From an uncultured Bryobacteraceae bacterium (lineage in GTDB: Bacteria; Acidobacteriota; Terriglobia; Bryobacterales; Bryobacteraceae), in NCBI GenBank assembly GCA_937924525.1, contig CALDSU010000004.1, forward strand, positions 124,001 through 188,000: a DNA stretch of 64,000 nucleotides. Reading direction: 5' to 3'. The position numbers and the translations under genes are program-made. This document shows positions 36,255 to 44,990 of the stretch, piece after piece. Position 1 is the stretch's first letter, and each line of letters begins with the position of its first letter. The notes under the pieces are model-generated. The model had not been told where the DNA came from. It made no database searches and saw only the letters and a program-made list of their open reading frames with translations.

Positions 36255-37334
36255 ATGGATTCGTCCTCCCGCCTGGCGTCGCTGGATGCCTTCCGCGGCG
36301 CAACTATCGCCGCGATGATTCTGGTTAACAACCCAGGGAACCGGACCTACACTTACGCACCGCTGCTGCACGCGGAATGGCACGGGTGGACGTTTACCGA
36401 CCTCATCTTTCCCTCCTTCCTGTGGATGGTCGGCGTGGCTTTGACACTCTCGTTCGCCAAGCGCGTGGAACGCGGGGAAGACAGGAGACGGCTGGCCATC
36501 CACACGGCCCGCCGAGCGGCGCTCCTGTTTCTGACGGGCCTCTTCCTCAACGCCTTCCCACACTTTTCTCTGGCGACCCTGCGCATTCCGGGCGTGCTCC
36601 AACGCATTGCCGTGTGTTACCTGATTGCGGCCTTGCTGTACCTGTACTGCTCGCGCCGCGCCCGGGTCTTCACCACCTGGGGGCTGTTGGCTGTCTATCC
36701 GGCGCTCATGGCGCTGGGACCGGGCTGGGACATGGGCGACAACTTTGCCGCTACCGTCGACCGGATGTTTCTTACGGGCCACATGTGGTCGGCGACTAAG
36801 ACTTGGGACCCGGAGGGCATCGTCAGCACGCTCCCGGCGATCGCTACCGCCCTGTTCGGGATCTTCGCCGGTGAGACCCTACGGCAGCGGCGGCCGCCCG
36901 GGGAAACCGCCGCCAGCCTTTTCACGATGGGCGTCTCGCTGTTGGTGGTCGGCAACGTCGCTGGCCTCTGGATTCCCATCAACAAGAGCTTGTGGACTTC
37001 CTCCTTCGCCCTGCTGATGGCGGGAATCTCCACGCTGGGCTTCGCCTGGTGCTACTGGGTGATCGATATCCGCCAGTGGCGAAGCTGGGCCCGCCCGTTC
37101 GTCATCTACGGATCGAACGCGATTGGCGTGTACGTGCTTTCCGGACTGCTGGCCAGCGCCCTGGGAATGTGGAAGCTGGATGGCGTGTCCTTCAAGCGCC
37201 GCGCCTGGGAGGCGCTGGCGGACATAGGCGCTTCCGCCCACCTCGCGTCCCTGCTCTACGCTTTGGCGAATGTGCTCGTTTTGTACCTGGCCGCGTGGCT
37301 CCTCTGGCGGAAGCGCTGGTTTTTGAGGTTTTAG
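36255..37334 (+). CDS. HGSNAT/NagX-like membrane acyltransferase
   Basis: 359 aa, about ten membrane helices. The opening RLASLDAFRGATIAAMILVN, the HGWTFTDLIFPSFLWMVG segment with the conserved His, and LRIPGVLQRIAVCYL are signatures of the heparan-alpha-glucosaminide N-acetyltransferase family (DUF5009/DUF1624). The family moves an acetyl group across the membrane from acetyl-CoA to an amino sugar. In bacteria it often accompanies glycan use; here it follows a giant surface protein, with a hairpin between them, so it is probably its own unit. Confidence 0.85.
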   Translation: MDSSSRLASLDAFRGATIAAMILVNNPGNRTYTYAPLLHAEWHGWTFTDLIFPSFLWMVGVALTLSFAKRVERGEDRRRLAIHTARRAALLFLTGLFLNAFPHFSLATLRIPGVLQRIAVCYLIAALLYLYCSRRARVFTTWGLLAVYPALMALGPGWDMGDNFAATVDRMFLTGHMWSATKTWDPEGIVSTLPAIATALFGIFAGETLRQRRPPGETAASLFTMGVSLLVVGNVAGLWIPINKSLWTSSFALLMAGISTLGFAWCYWVIDIRQWRSWARPFVIYGSNAIGVYVLSGLLASALGMWKLDGVSFKRRAWEALADIGASAHLASLLYALANVLVLYLAAWLLWRKRWFLRF

Positions 37335-37400
37335 CTCTGGACTACCGTCCCCTGCACCAGGCGACCAACGACGCCGGCCGCCGCGCACCGCAGCGCCGCC

Positions 37401-38432
37401 CTAAAAGCCCGTAGCGCGAATCCAAAAGCTCTCCCGCCACTCTTCGCCCGGCGGAACGGTTTGCAGGTCGCGATAGACTCCCGCGTGCGCCAGGTTGAAC
37501 GCGTTCGTAATCGCCGTCATCGGTTCGAAACAGATAAACTCGCGCCCGGGCGGGGCATAGACCACCGCGACGGGGTATTTCGGCCCGTACGACACCTGAA
37601 GCCGCTGCGCCTTGCCCGTTACCCAAAACTCCGCCCGGCCGTCCGCTCCCCGCACCAAGTCGCCGAACACATCGTCGAGTTGGCCGCCTTTCAACGGAAC
37701 TGGGTCCGGAAACTGCACCGGCTCGGTTTCCCCGGTGGGAATCAATTGTTCGGAGAGCTTGTAGCGGCTCCGCGCGGCAAGGTGCACGGTCCATGCCTCG
37801 CGCGGCGCGTCGTGCAACCGGAAGTAGGGGTGGTAGCCGATGGCGACGGGCATGGTCTCGGCGGACTGGTTGCGCAGCACCGTCTCCACTTCCAGCACGC
37901 CCCCGGACAGCCGGTACGTCATCTCAATCGTGTGGGCGAAGGGAAACTGCGCCATCAGGTCCGGATATTTCCAGTAGTCGAGGCGGCTGGTGACCTCCGC
38001 GCGCGATTCACTGGCGTGCTGGCGAATCACCTCCCAGAGCGGCGAAAACATCAGCAACCCGTGAATGGGCTTCTGATTGCCGTCGCGGCGGACATTGCCC
38101 AAATCCGCATTTAGCAGGTACTTTCTGCCCCCCACGAAATACGCGTCCTGATCGATGCGGTTGGCCCACGGCGCCAGAAACGGGTTGCCGCACAGCGCGG
38201 GTTTGACCTTCAGTTCTCCCAGCGGCGCCGGCGTCCAAAAGACGTTCAGGCCCTTCACCTTCATCTCGTAAGCAAGGTTGCCGACGGAGGGAGCGATCGA
38301 GACTTCGACCTGGGCTTCGCGGTCGGCGAGTTGTACGACGGGCACTCCATCGAGCTGCGTCGTGGTAACGGAATATCGGGCGGCGGTAGCAGCAGACATG
38401 GCAATGGTGAGGAACAACGCGGAGAGCTTCAT
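37401..38432 (-). CDS. secreted aldose 1-epimerase-family protein
   Basis: 343 aa with a signal peptide (MKLSALFLTIAMSAATA). The galactose-mutarotase beta-supersandwich is indicated by NPFLAPWANRI, IHGLLMFSPLWEV (His in the active-site region), the GYHPYFRLHD motif with the second conserved His, and FICFEPMTAITNAFNLAHAG near the end. Catalyses anomer interconversion of sugars, here outside the cytoplasm. The start overlaps the stop of the upstream gene (ATGA), giving a two-gene operon. Confidence 0.88.
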   Translation of the reverse strand: MKLSALFLTIAMSAATAARYSVTTTQLDGVPVVQLADREAQVEVSIAPSVGNLAYEMKVKGLNVFWTPAPLGELKVKPALCGNPFLAPWANRIDQDAYFVGGRKYLLNADLGNVRRDGNQKPIHGLLMFSPLWEVIRQHASESRAEVTSRLDYWKYPDLMAQFPFAHTIEMTYRLSGGVLEVETVLRNQSAETMPVAIGYHPYFRLHDAPREAWTVHLAARSRYKLSEQLIPTGETEPVQFPDPVPLKGGQLDDVFGDLVRGADGRAEFWVTGKAQRLQVSYGPKYPVAVVYAPPGREFICFEPMTAITNAFNLAHAGVYRDLQTVPPGEEWRESFWIRATGF

Positions 38433-38857
38433 GGGGATTCGTCGCTGGGCAGGGATTCCCGCAGATCCAACGCGGTCTCTTCCTGGCAGCACCAGCAGAT
38501 GCCAGGCGTGTAGGTACGAATGGAGCACACGTCGCACCAATACGTGACCAACAGTTTTTTGCCGTTCCGGCGCACGTGCACGGCGCGGGTGTGGATGGGA
38601 CCCACCGTAAACCCGCCCTGCGAATCGAACTTGCCCTGTAACTCGAGCGTGGCGCCGGCCAGGCGTTTGTCTTGCAGAACGCCCATCGTGTCGGCGTCGC
38701 CGGAGAGCGGTACGCGGCGGGTACCGGTGTCCAGGACAGGCGGCTTACCAGGGATCTGGGCGAGCTTTCCCTGGATGGCGACGTCCTCGGCAGCCCGCAG
38801 CGCCGGGGCTGCGGAAATGCCTAGAAAGCCGCTCAGAACGCTGCGCCGGGAGTACAC
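38429..38857 (-). CDS. Tat-exported small Cys-rich protein
   Basis: 142 aa. A twin-arginine-like signal (SRRSVLSGFLGISAAPAL) is followed by a beta-rich domain (IQGKLAQIPGKPPVLDTG, then ATLELQGKF) and a C-terminal cysteine cluster, CDVCSIRTYTPGICWCCQ, with five Cys that could bind zinc or another metal. Family not recognised by name. Coupled by ATGA to the epimerase gene downstream; divergent from the gene at 38947 across 89 bp. Confidence 0.65.
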   Translation of the reverse strand: MYSRRSVLSGFLGISAAPALRAAEDVAIQGKLAQIPGKPPVLDTGTRRVPLSGDADTMGVLQDKRLAGATLELQGKFDSQGGFTVGPIHTRAVHVRRNGKKLLVTYWCDVCSIRTYTPGICWCCQEETALDLRESLPSDESP

Positions 38858-38946
38858 TCTGTTCTCAGTTTATCCCTCCGGGGACCTTTTTGGGTTTACG
38901 TTCGGCCGCTAGGAATCGTCTATCCTCCAGGAAGGGAGCCAGAGCG

Positions 38947-40725
38947 ATGCGGCGATGGATTTGTCTGTTGGCGGCGGGGGTGCTGTGGGCGCAACCCCCA
39001 GGAGGAATGCGGCAGCGTCCAGGGGGATTGGGCGGCTTTGGCGGAACGCCCGGCGTCCGTGGCGGCCCAGGTCAGGCTCAAACCGCGGCGGGCGTCCCCA
39101 GGGAACAGGAGGAAAAACCGCCCACGCCTCCCGAGGATCTCTGCCGGATCGAGGGACGAGTGACGGTTCAGGGCTCGGGAGAGCCCCTGCGCAAGGCGAC
39201 GGTGATGCTGATGCCCCAGGAGCGGCAACCTGGCTGGACACCGTATACCGCGAGCACGGGCGAGGACGGCAGCTTCGCCATGAAAGACATCGAGCCCGGG
39301 CGATACCGCCTGTCGGTCATACGCAACGGCTATGTCCGTCTGGAATACGGGGCGCGCGGTCCGGGCCGTCCGGGCGCCACCCTGAACCTGAACCGCGGGC
39401 AGCGGCTCACGGAACTCAACTTCGCCCTCGTAAGACAGTCGGTGATTACCGGCCGAGTGGTGGACGAAGACGGCGAACCGGTCTCCCGCGCGTCGGTGTT
39501 CGCGTCCCGCTATGCGTGGATCCAGGGCCGCAAAGTCCTGCGCCCGTATGGGTTCTCGCAATCCGACGACCGGGGCCTCTACCGGATCCACGATCTGCCG
39601 GCGGGCAAGTACCTGGTGGCGGCTAGCCCGACGGCCATGGGCTTCGACTGGATGGCGCAGAGCCGCTCGGCGCTGGAGGAACCGGAGGAGTCCTACACGC
39701 CGACGTATTATCCGGGCACGACGGACGTGGCCACGGCGGCCCAGGTGGAAGCCGGCGTAGGCACGGAAACGCAGGGCATTGATATTCGCCTGATCAAGGC
39801 GCCCACCGTGCGAGTGCGCGGCCGGGTGGTCAACCCGTTCTCCACCCGGCCAGGACGCACGATGGTCACGCTGCTGCCAAAGGGGGTGCACGTGTTTTCC
39901 TCGGCGGACCGCCGTCCGGCGATGGTGGACCGCCGGGGCAACTTCGAGTTTCGGGGAGTGACACCTGGCGCGTACATCCTCAGCGCCAATTACTTCGAAG
40001 GCGGTAACCGCTACGCGGCTCAGGCGACGCTGGACGTCGGCCGCTCACCGGTGGACGGCATCACGCTGACCATCGGCCCCGGCGCGGTTGTGGAGGGCGC
40101 TGTCAAACTCGAGGGCGACACCCCCCTGCCGGCGGGTACGGATTTGCGCATCGCGCTGGAGAACCGCGACGCCCCGATGTTCGGCTCCGCGATGGGCGAG
40201 ATCAAGGACGACCTCTCATTTAAGGTGTCCAACGTGCAGCTGGGGGTGGTGCAGGTGCGGCTCTTTGGATTGCCGAGCGGGTATTACCTCAAGGCCGCCC
40301 GGTACGGCCAGGAAGACGTCCTCGCCCATGGCCTCGATTTGACCCAAGGTGCGGCGGGCAAACTGGAAGTGACCCTCAGCCCGGCGGCGGCGCGCGTGGA
40401 AGGCGTGGTGCTCGATGCGAAACAGCAGCCCGTCAAGGGCGCCAGCGTGGCGCTGGCGCCGGACCTTGCGGCTCCGCCCGCCCGTGGCGATCTCTTCCGC
40501 AGCGCCACCACCGATCAGAACGGACAGTACCGGTTGGAAAGCCTGCCGCCCGGCAAGTACCGGCTTTTTGCCTTTGAGGACCTGGAGGAAGGGGCCTACC
40601 AGGATGTGGACTTGCTCAAGCAGCACGAGACGAAGGCGGAGAAACTGGACCTGGCCGAGCGGGACAGCGCCACCAGGCCATTGACCGTCATTCCCGCCGA
40701 AGCTTTGGCCTCGGCTGCGCCATAA
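38947..40725 (+). CDS. secreted multi-domain carboxypeptidase-regulatory-like protein
   Basis: 592 aa with signal peptide (MRRWICLLAAGVLWAQ) and a Gly/Arg/Pro-rich linker (about 20-55). At least three prealbumin-like beta-sandwich repeats follow, each with a G-V-V-D-x-x-G-x-P-V-x-x-A-x-V opening and a PPGKYRLFAF-type end (GRVVDEDGEPVSRASVF; GVVLDAKQQPVKGASVAL). No enzyme domain is present. Such proteins are very abundant in Acidobacteria and probably serve as surface or periplasmic binding scaffolds. The start is supported by GGAAGGGAG upstream. Confidence 0.82.
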   Translation: MRRWICLLAAGVLWAQPPGGMRQRPGGLGGFGGTPGVRGGPGQAQTAAGVPREQEEKPPTPPEDLCRIEGRVTVQGSGEPLRKATVMLMPQERQPGWTPYTASTGEDGSFAMKDIEPGRYRLSVIRNGYVRLEYGARGPGRPGATLNLNRGQRLTELNFALVRQSVITGRVVDEDGEPVSRASVFASRYAWIQGRKVLRPYGFSQSDDRGLYRIHDLPAGKYLVAASPTAMGFDWMAQSRSALEEPEESYTPTYYPGTTDVATAAQVEAGVGTETQGIDIRLIKAPTVRVRGRVVNPFSTRPGRTMVTLLPKGVHVFSSADRRPAMVDRRGNFEFRGVTPGAYILSANYFEGGNRYAAQATLDVGRSPVDGITLTIGPGAVVEGAVKLEGDTPLPAGTDLRIALENRDAPMFGSAMGEIKDDLSFKVSNVQLGVVQVRLFGLPSGYYLKAARYGQEDVLAHGLDLTQGAAGKLEVTLSPAAARVEGVVLDAKQQPVKGASVALAPDLAAPPARGDLFRSATTDQNGQYRLESLPPGKYRLFAFEDLEEGAYQDVDLLKQHETKAEKLDLAERDSATRPLTVIPAEALASAAP

Positions 40726-40732
40726 TGAATCC

Positions 40733-40752
40733 GGGCGGCGTTCCGGCCGCCC
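40733..40752 (+). terminator. hairpin touching the next ribosome site
   Basis: GGGCGGC (40733-40739) pairs with GCCGCCC (40746-40752) around a 6-base loop, just after the upstream stop. The stem ends one base before AGGAGG (40754-40759), the ribosome site for the gene at 40763. It could be a partial terminator or a structure affecting translation. Confidence 0.35.
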
Positions 40753-40762
40753 CAGGAGGCTC

Positions 40763-42670
40763 ATGACCCGCCGGAATCTCACCGCCCTGCTCGCCGCCCC
40801 GCTTTGGCTGCGCGGCGCCGACCGCGTGCCGGCCATCGCCGCGACGCGCCGCCAGGCCCCTCCCGCCTGGGCGCTGCTGCAACGCCGTCTGATGCGCGCC
40901 ATCGAGGAGGCCGCGCCTGTCTACTGGGACGCGATGACCGAGCGCGGCGGCACGCTGCGCCGGGGCGGCAAGGTGGACGACGACTACGAATCGTTCGCAA
41001 GCTGGCCGTTGTTCTATGCCATCGGCGGTTCGCCCTGGATTCTTGACCGGTCGATCGAAGCCTGGAACGGCATCACCCGCCAGTGGACCGAGCGCGGCAG
41101 CCTCCGCGGCGAGTTCGTCAGACATTACGACATGCTCCACACCAGCGAGGGGTATGTCGGTTTCCAGTACTTTGCCCTGGCCGATCCTCACATCAGCGAA
41201 AACGTTCGCCGCGCCCGCCGCTTCGCGGGTTTCTACCTGAACGAGGATCCGGAGGCGCCCAACTACGATCCGGCGCTCAGGCTGATCCGCTCCCCCCTGA
41301 ACGGGAGCGCCGGGCCGCAATTTTCCGCGGACGCCAAGTATATCCTCGACTATGGGCACGCCAGCCTCTATCCGCTGGTCGAGCGCCTGGAACTGGGCTG
41401 GGACCGCGATCCGGTCGCGCGGGAGCGTATCCAGAAACTCTACGACGACGTCGTGCTGCGCGGCGACGTCCCCATGAACCTCGCGGTGTGCGGGCTCATC
41501 GCCCATGCCGCGCTGCTCACCGGCGAAGCCAAATACCGGCAGTGGATTGTCGACTACACCAGCGCGTGGCGGGAGCGCATCCAGCAAAACCAGGGCATTC
41601 TACCGGATAACGTCGGGCTCACCGGAAAGATTGGCGAGTACCGCCGCGGCCAGTGGTGGGGCGGCTTCTTTGGCTGGAGCGGCCGTTACTCGGTCGAGAT
41701 GATTTTTAATGCGCTGATCACGGCGGCCGAGTGCGCCCTGCTGGTCACCGGCGACGCCGGACACCTGGAGATGCTCCGTTCCCAGGTCGATATGCTGCTG
41801 GCGCGCGCGGTCATGCGCGACGGCGACCTGCTGGCGCCCTACAAGATGAGCCCCGCCGGTTGGAGCGACTTCCGTCCCCTCGAACCGCACATTCTGAGCC
41901 ACCTGTGGCACGCCTCGCTCGACCCGGCGGACTGGGCGCGCCTCGAGCGCGTGCGGGAGGGCAGCAAGCACGGCCCGCGGCCGTACGCCTATGCCGATTC
42001 TCCGGAACCGCCCGCGCCCGGGGCCGAGGTCTGGCGGCCCGACGGGTCCCTGGTGGACTGGACGCAGATCTTCGAGGATCCGCCCCACCGCAACCAGTAC
42101 CGCCACAACGAACCGCCGCACCTGATGTACCTGGCGGGCCGGAATCCGGACTGGCCGGTGCGGGTCCTGGAAGCCGAGTACCGCCAGGTGCTGCGCTGCG
42201 TCGCGCGCATCCGCGATCCCGCCTGGGAGCATCGGTGGAAGAGCCAGACCGTCACCGAGAAGAACCCGGTGCTGACCACCGGTCTGGCCCAGGCGACGAT
42301 GGGCGCGCCGTTCACCGGTTTCAACGGCGGCTTGTTGCAGGCCGTGGTGCGGTACTTCGATGACGAAGCGCGGCGGCCGGGGTTGCCGCTAGACGTGGCG
42401 GCGCTGGTGGAATCCATCCAGCCCCGCAGCGTTGTGGTGCATCTGGTCAATCTTCACCCGGCCCAGGAACGGACGGTGGTGATGCAAGCCGGGGCCTTCG
42501 GCGAGCACCGCTTCACCACAGCGCAGCCGCTGCCGGAGGAAGGGCCGGCGCGCGACGTGGAGGGGAAACTCCTGCGCGTCCAGCTCCCCGCAGGAACGGC
42601 GCTGCGCCTGCAACTGGGCCTCCGGCGGTTCGCCAACCGCCCCTCGTACGCTCTGCCTTGGGACGGGTAG
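40763..42670 (+). CDS. exported protein with six-hairpin-like fold, function unknown
   Basis: 635 aa. Short signal-like N-terminus (TRRNLTALLAAPLWLRGAD). The body is helical and rich in Trp, Tyr and His (DDYESFASWPLFYAIGGSP, FVRHYDMLHTSEGYVGFQYF, RGQWWGGFFGWSGRYSVEMI), like (alpha/alpha)6 toroid carbohydrate enzymes, with a beta-rich C-terminus from about 530. I recognise no named family. AGGAGG precedes the ATG. The fold call is by pattern only. Confidence 0.65.
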   Translation: MTRRNLTALLAAPLWLRGADRVPAIAATRRQAPPAWALLQRRLMRAIEEAAPVYWDAMTERGGTLRRGGKVDDDYESFASWPLFYAIGGSPWILDRSIEAWNGITRQWTERGSLRGEFVRHYDMLHTSEGYVGFQYFALADPHISENVRRARRFAGFYLNEDPEAPNYDPALRLIRSPLNGSAGPQFSADAKYILDYGHASLYPLVERLELGWDRDPVARERIQKLYDDVVLRGDVPMNLAVCGLIAHAALLTGEAKYRQWIVDYTSAWRERIQQNQGILPDNVGLTGKIGEYRRGQWWGGFFGWSGRYSVEMIFNALITAAECALLVTGDAGHLEMLRSQVDMLLARAVMRDGDLLAPYKMSPAGWSDFRPLEPHILSHLWHASLDPADWARLERVREGSKHGPRPYAYADSPEPPAPGAEVWRPDGSLVDWTQIFEDPPHRNQYRHNEPPHLMYLAGRNPDWPVRVLEAEYRQVLRCVARIRDPAWEHRWKSQTVTEKNPVLTTGLAQATMGAPFTGFNGGLLQAVVRYFDDEARRPGLPLDVAALVESIQPRSVVVHLVNLHPAQERTVVMQAGAFGEHRFTTAQPLPEEGPARDVEGKLLRVQLPAGTALRLQLGLRRFANRPSYALPWDG

Positions 42671-42702
42671 CGTGCGGCGCCGCGCCGCTACCATAGTGAA
42701 GA

Positions 42703-43335
42703 ATGTCCGTCCTGCTGCTGACCGAGGTTGAGGCGCGCGTGCTGGGATGCCTGATCGAAAAAGACCTGGCTACGCCGGAGTACTACCCGCTCTCACTGAA
42801 TGCGCTGGTGAATGCGTGCAACCAGAAGACGAACCGCGAACCCGTGCTGCACCTTGAAGAAGAGACCGTACGGGACGCCGTCGAGAGCCTGCGCGCCAAG
42901 CAACTCGCCTGGGTGATTTCCGGGCGCGAGATGCGGGTGCCCAAGTATTCGCATCGCGCCGCCGAGACGCTCGACGCTGGCAACCGCGAGTTGGCGGTGC
43001 TGGCGGTGCTGTTGCTGCGCGGACCGCAGACCGTGGCCGAAATCAAGGAGAGAACCCAACGCCTGCACGAGTTCGACGACGCCGAAGCGGTAGAGGCGTG
43101 TTTGCGCCGGCTGGCGGGACGCGAGTCCGCACCGCTGGTCCGGCAACTGGCGCGGCAGCCCGGCGCCCGGGAACCGCGGTGGGCGCACCTGCTGTGCGGC
43201 GAGCCCGCCACGGCGGTCGCCGCCGCGTCTTTGACGGAACCGCAGGAGGTCCTTACGGAGCGAGTCGCCCGCCTGGAAGAAGAGATTCGCCAATTGCGCG
43301 CCGAGGTCGCGGACCTGCGGAGAATGTTCGAGTAA
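42703..43335 (+). CDS. yceH: YceH/UPF0502 (DUF480) family protein
   Basis: 210 aa. Two winged-helix-like modules: EARVLGCLIEKDLATPEYYP and LNALVNACNQKTNREPV are the family's N-terminal signature, and LLLRGPQTVAEIKERTQRLH starts the second module. The C-terminal 35 residues (VARLEEEIRQLRAEVADLRRMF) form a coiled coil. Function is poorly known. It begins 32 bp after the previous gene. Confidence 0.93.
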   Translation: MSVLLLTEVEARVLGCLIEKDLATPEYYPLSLNALVNACNQKTNREPVLHLEEETVRDAVESLRAKQLAWVISGREMRVPKYSHRAAETLDAGNRELAVLAVLLLRGPQTVAEIKERTQRLHEFDDAEAVEACLRRLAGRESAPLVRQLARQPGAREPRWAHLLCGEPATAVAAASLTEPQEVLTERVARLEEEIRQLRAEVADLRRMFE

Positions 43336-43509
43336 ACAAACAAACCCGGGGACAGACGGAACGTTTCGGGGTTTCGCTCCCGGGTGGGCGGACCTGTAAC
43401 CGCATGGGCTGGCGATTCACCCGTCGCCCTAGTGCAAAACCAAGCGACGCTCGACGCCAACGCCGGGGCCGAATGCGAAAGCCGAACCAGTCGCAGGGGC
43501 GGGCGGCGG

Positions 43510-44250
43510 TCACCGCGTGCGTACGGAACCCAGTCCTCCATCGACGCCCAGCACTTGGCCGGTCACCCAACTTTGCGCCGGATCGAGAAACCAGGCGATC
43601 GCGGCAGCGACCTCTTCGGCGTTGCCGATGCGACCGAGGGGGTGGAGTGCGATCGAGGCGTCCAGGGCCGGCTTTGACGAGGTGACGCGTTGCGCCAACG
43701 GAGTCGCCACCAAGCCGGGCGCGATGCAGTTCACCCGGATTCCTTCGCGGGCGTACGAGGCTGCCGCCGAGAGGGTCAACCCGATGATGCCCGCCTTCGC
43801 CGCGGCGATCGCCTCATGGTTAGGCAGGCCGACTCGGGCGGCGGCCGAAGACATCAACACCACCGCACCCCCGCCGCCGCGCATCGCTCTGGCGGCGCCG
43901 CGCACGACGTAGAAGGCGCTCGTCAGATTCAGTCGGAGCGTCTCGTCCCATTCCGCGTCGGACGTGCGGTCGGCAGGCTTGAGCAGGATCGAGCCGACGC
44001 AATGCGCCACCGCGGAAACGCGCCCAAAGCGTCGCGAGCCTTGCGAGAAGGCCTCGGCGACGGCTGAAGAGTCAGTGGCATCGGTCGCGACGGCCAGGGC
44101 GCCCAGCTCACCCGCCAGCGCATCCAACCGCTCGCGCCCCCGCGCGGCCAGCACCAACGGGCGCCCGGACGCCGCCAACTGCCGCGCCAGAGCGGAGCCG
44201 ATCCCACCGGTTCCGCCGAAAATCAGAGTTGCTCCCTCAGATGGAGTCAT
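43510..44250 (-). CDS. SDR-family protein lacking the catalytic tyrosine
   Basis: 246 aa, Rossmann fold. NAD(P)-binding GGTGGIGSALA at the N-terminus, the NLTSAFYV helix, MSSAAARVGLP with the usual Ser, and RVNCIAPGLVATP are all SDR features. At the YxxxK position the sequence is IAAAK (in NHEAIAAAKAG): Lys is kept, Tyr is Ile. A variant active site or non-catalytic role is likely. It follows the fasciclin gene by 79 bp on the same strand. Confidence 0.88.
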   Translation of the reverse strand: MTPSEGATLIFGGTGGIGSALARQLAASGRPLVLAARGRERLDALAGELGALAVATDATDSSAVAEAFSQGSRRFGRVSAVAHCVGSILLKPADRTSDAEWDETLRLNLTSAFYVVRGAARAMRGGGGAVVLMSSAAARVGLPNHEAIAAAKAGIIGLTLSAAASYAREGIRVNCIAPGLVATPLAQRVTSSKPALDASIALHPLGRIGNAEEVAAAIAWFLDPAQSWVTGQVLGVDGGLGSVRTR

Positions 44251-44329
44251 CGCCGATTCCTTCTTGGAAAAACAATAGGGCGCTTAGCCGGTCGGCCGCG
44301 CGCCCTTTCCAGAGCCTCTTTGCGAAACG

Positions 44330-44824
44330 TTACTTCACAGCAGGCAAGATCACGGAGTCGATTACGTGGATCACTCCGTTCGAACCCATAATATCCGTCT
44401 TAATGACCTTGGCGCCGTCAACCATTACATTGCCATTGCGTACCGCGATCTTTATACTCTGGCCCTGCACAGTCTTCGCTTCGGTCAGGTTCACCACCTG
44501 GTTGGCGGTCACCCGCCCGGGCACCACGTGGTAGGTCAGGATGGCGGTGAGCTTCCCGCGATTCTCCGGCTTCAACAGCTCTTCCACCGTGCCGGCCGGC
44601 AACTTGGCGAACGCCTCGTCGGTGGGGGCAAAGACAGTAAACGGTCCCTCGCCCTTCAGCGTATCCACCAGGCCGGCAGCCTTGACGGCGGCCACCAGTG
44701 TATTGAAACTACCCGCCGACGCGGCGATGTCCACGATATCCGCATTCGCGGCCTTGGCACTGCCACCAAACGTCGAGACAGCCAGGGCTACGGTGAGAGC
44801 GACGACAAACTTGATTCGGTTCAT
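44330..44824 (-). CDS. secreted fasciclin (FAS1) domain protein
   Basis: 164 aa: signal peptide ([25 protein letters not shown]) and one FAS1 domain with the [17 protein letters not shown] motif, YHVVPGRV, and the closing [16 protein letters not shown]1 domains mediate adhesion or small-molecule contact outside the cell. The ATG at 44824 gives a normal signal peptide; the open frame reaching 44980 has no good start. Divergent from the photolyase gene over 166 bp. Confidence 0.94.
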   Translation of the reverse strand: MNRIKFVVALTVALAVSTFGGSAKAANADIVDIAASAGSFNTLVAAVKAAGLVDTLKGEGPFTVFAPTDEAFAKLPAGTVEELLKPENRGKLTAILTYHVVPGRVTANQVVNLTEAKTVQGQSIKIAVRNGNVMVDGAKVIKTDIMGSNGVIHVIDSVILPAVK

Positions 44825-44990
44825 GTTTCGAAATCCCTTTCGCGTGATATGCCTGCGCGTTTCGTCGAGCTTGGCGTCGATCCGTATATCGCGCGGCATA
44901 AGGAGGGATTCGGGTCGCGGCGCGGGCGGTGCACGATTTTCGATGAAAAACAAATTCCTGCCGCACCGTGCGGCCATCATCTAACCGAAG

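Noticed and set aside
43336-43509. CCCGGG repeats after yceH as a terminator or third copy of the 110-bp repeat
   Set aside because: The CCCGGG words are self-palindromic and do not form a longer stem, and the surrounding bases do not match the repeat.
44825-44990. ECF-type promoter shared by the fasciclin and photolyase genes
   Set aside because: A GGAAT-like element is visible on the minus strand but no -10 with correct spacing could be found.
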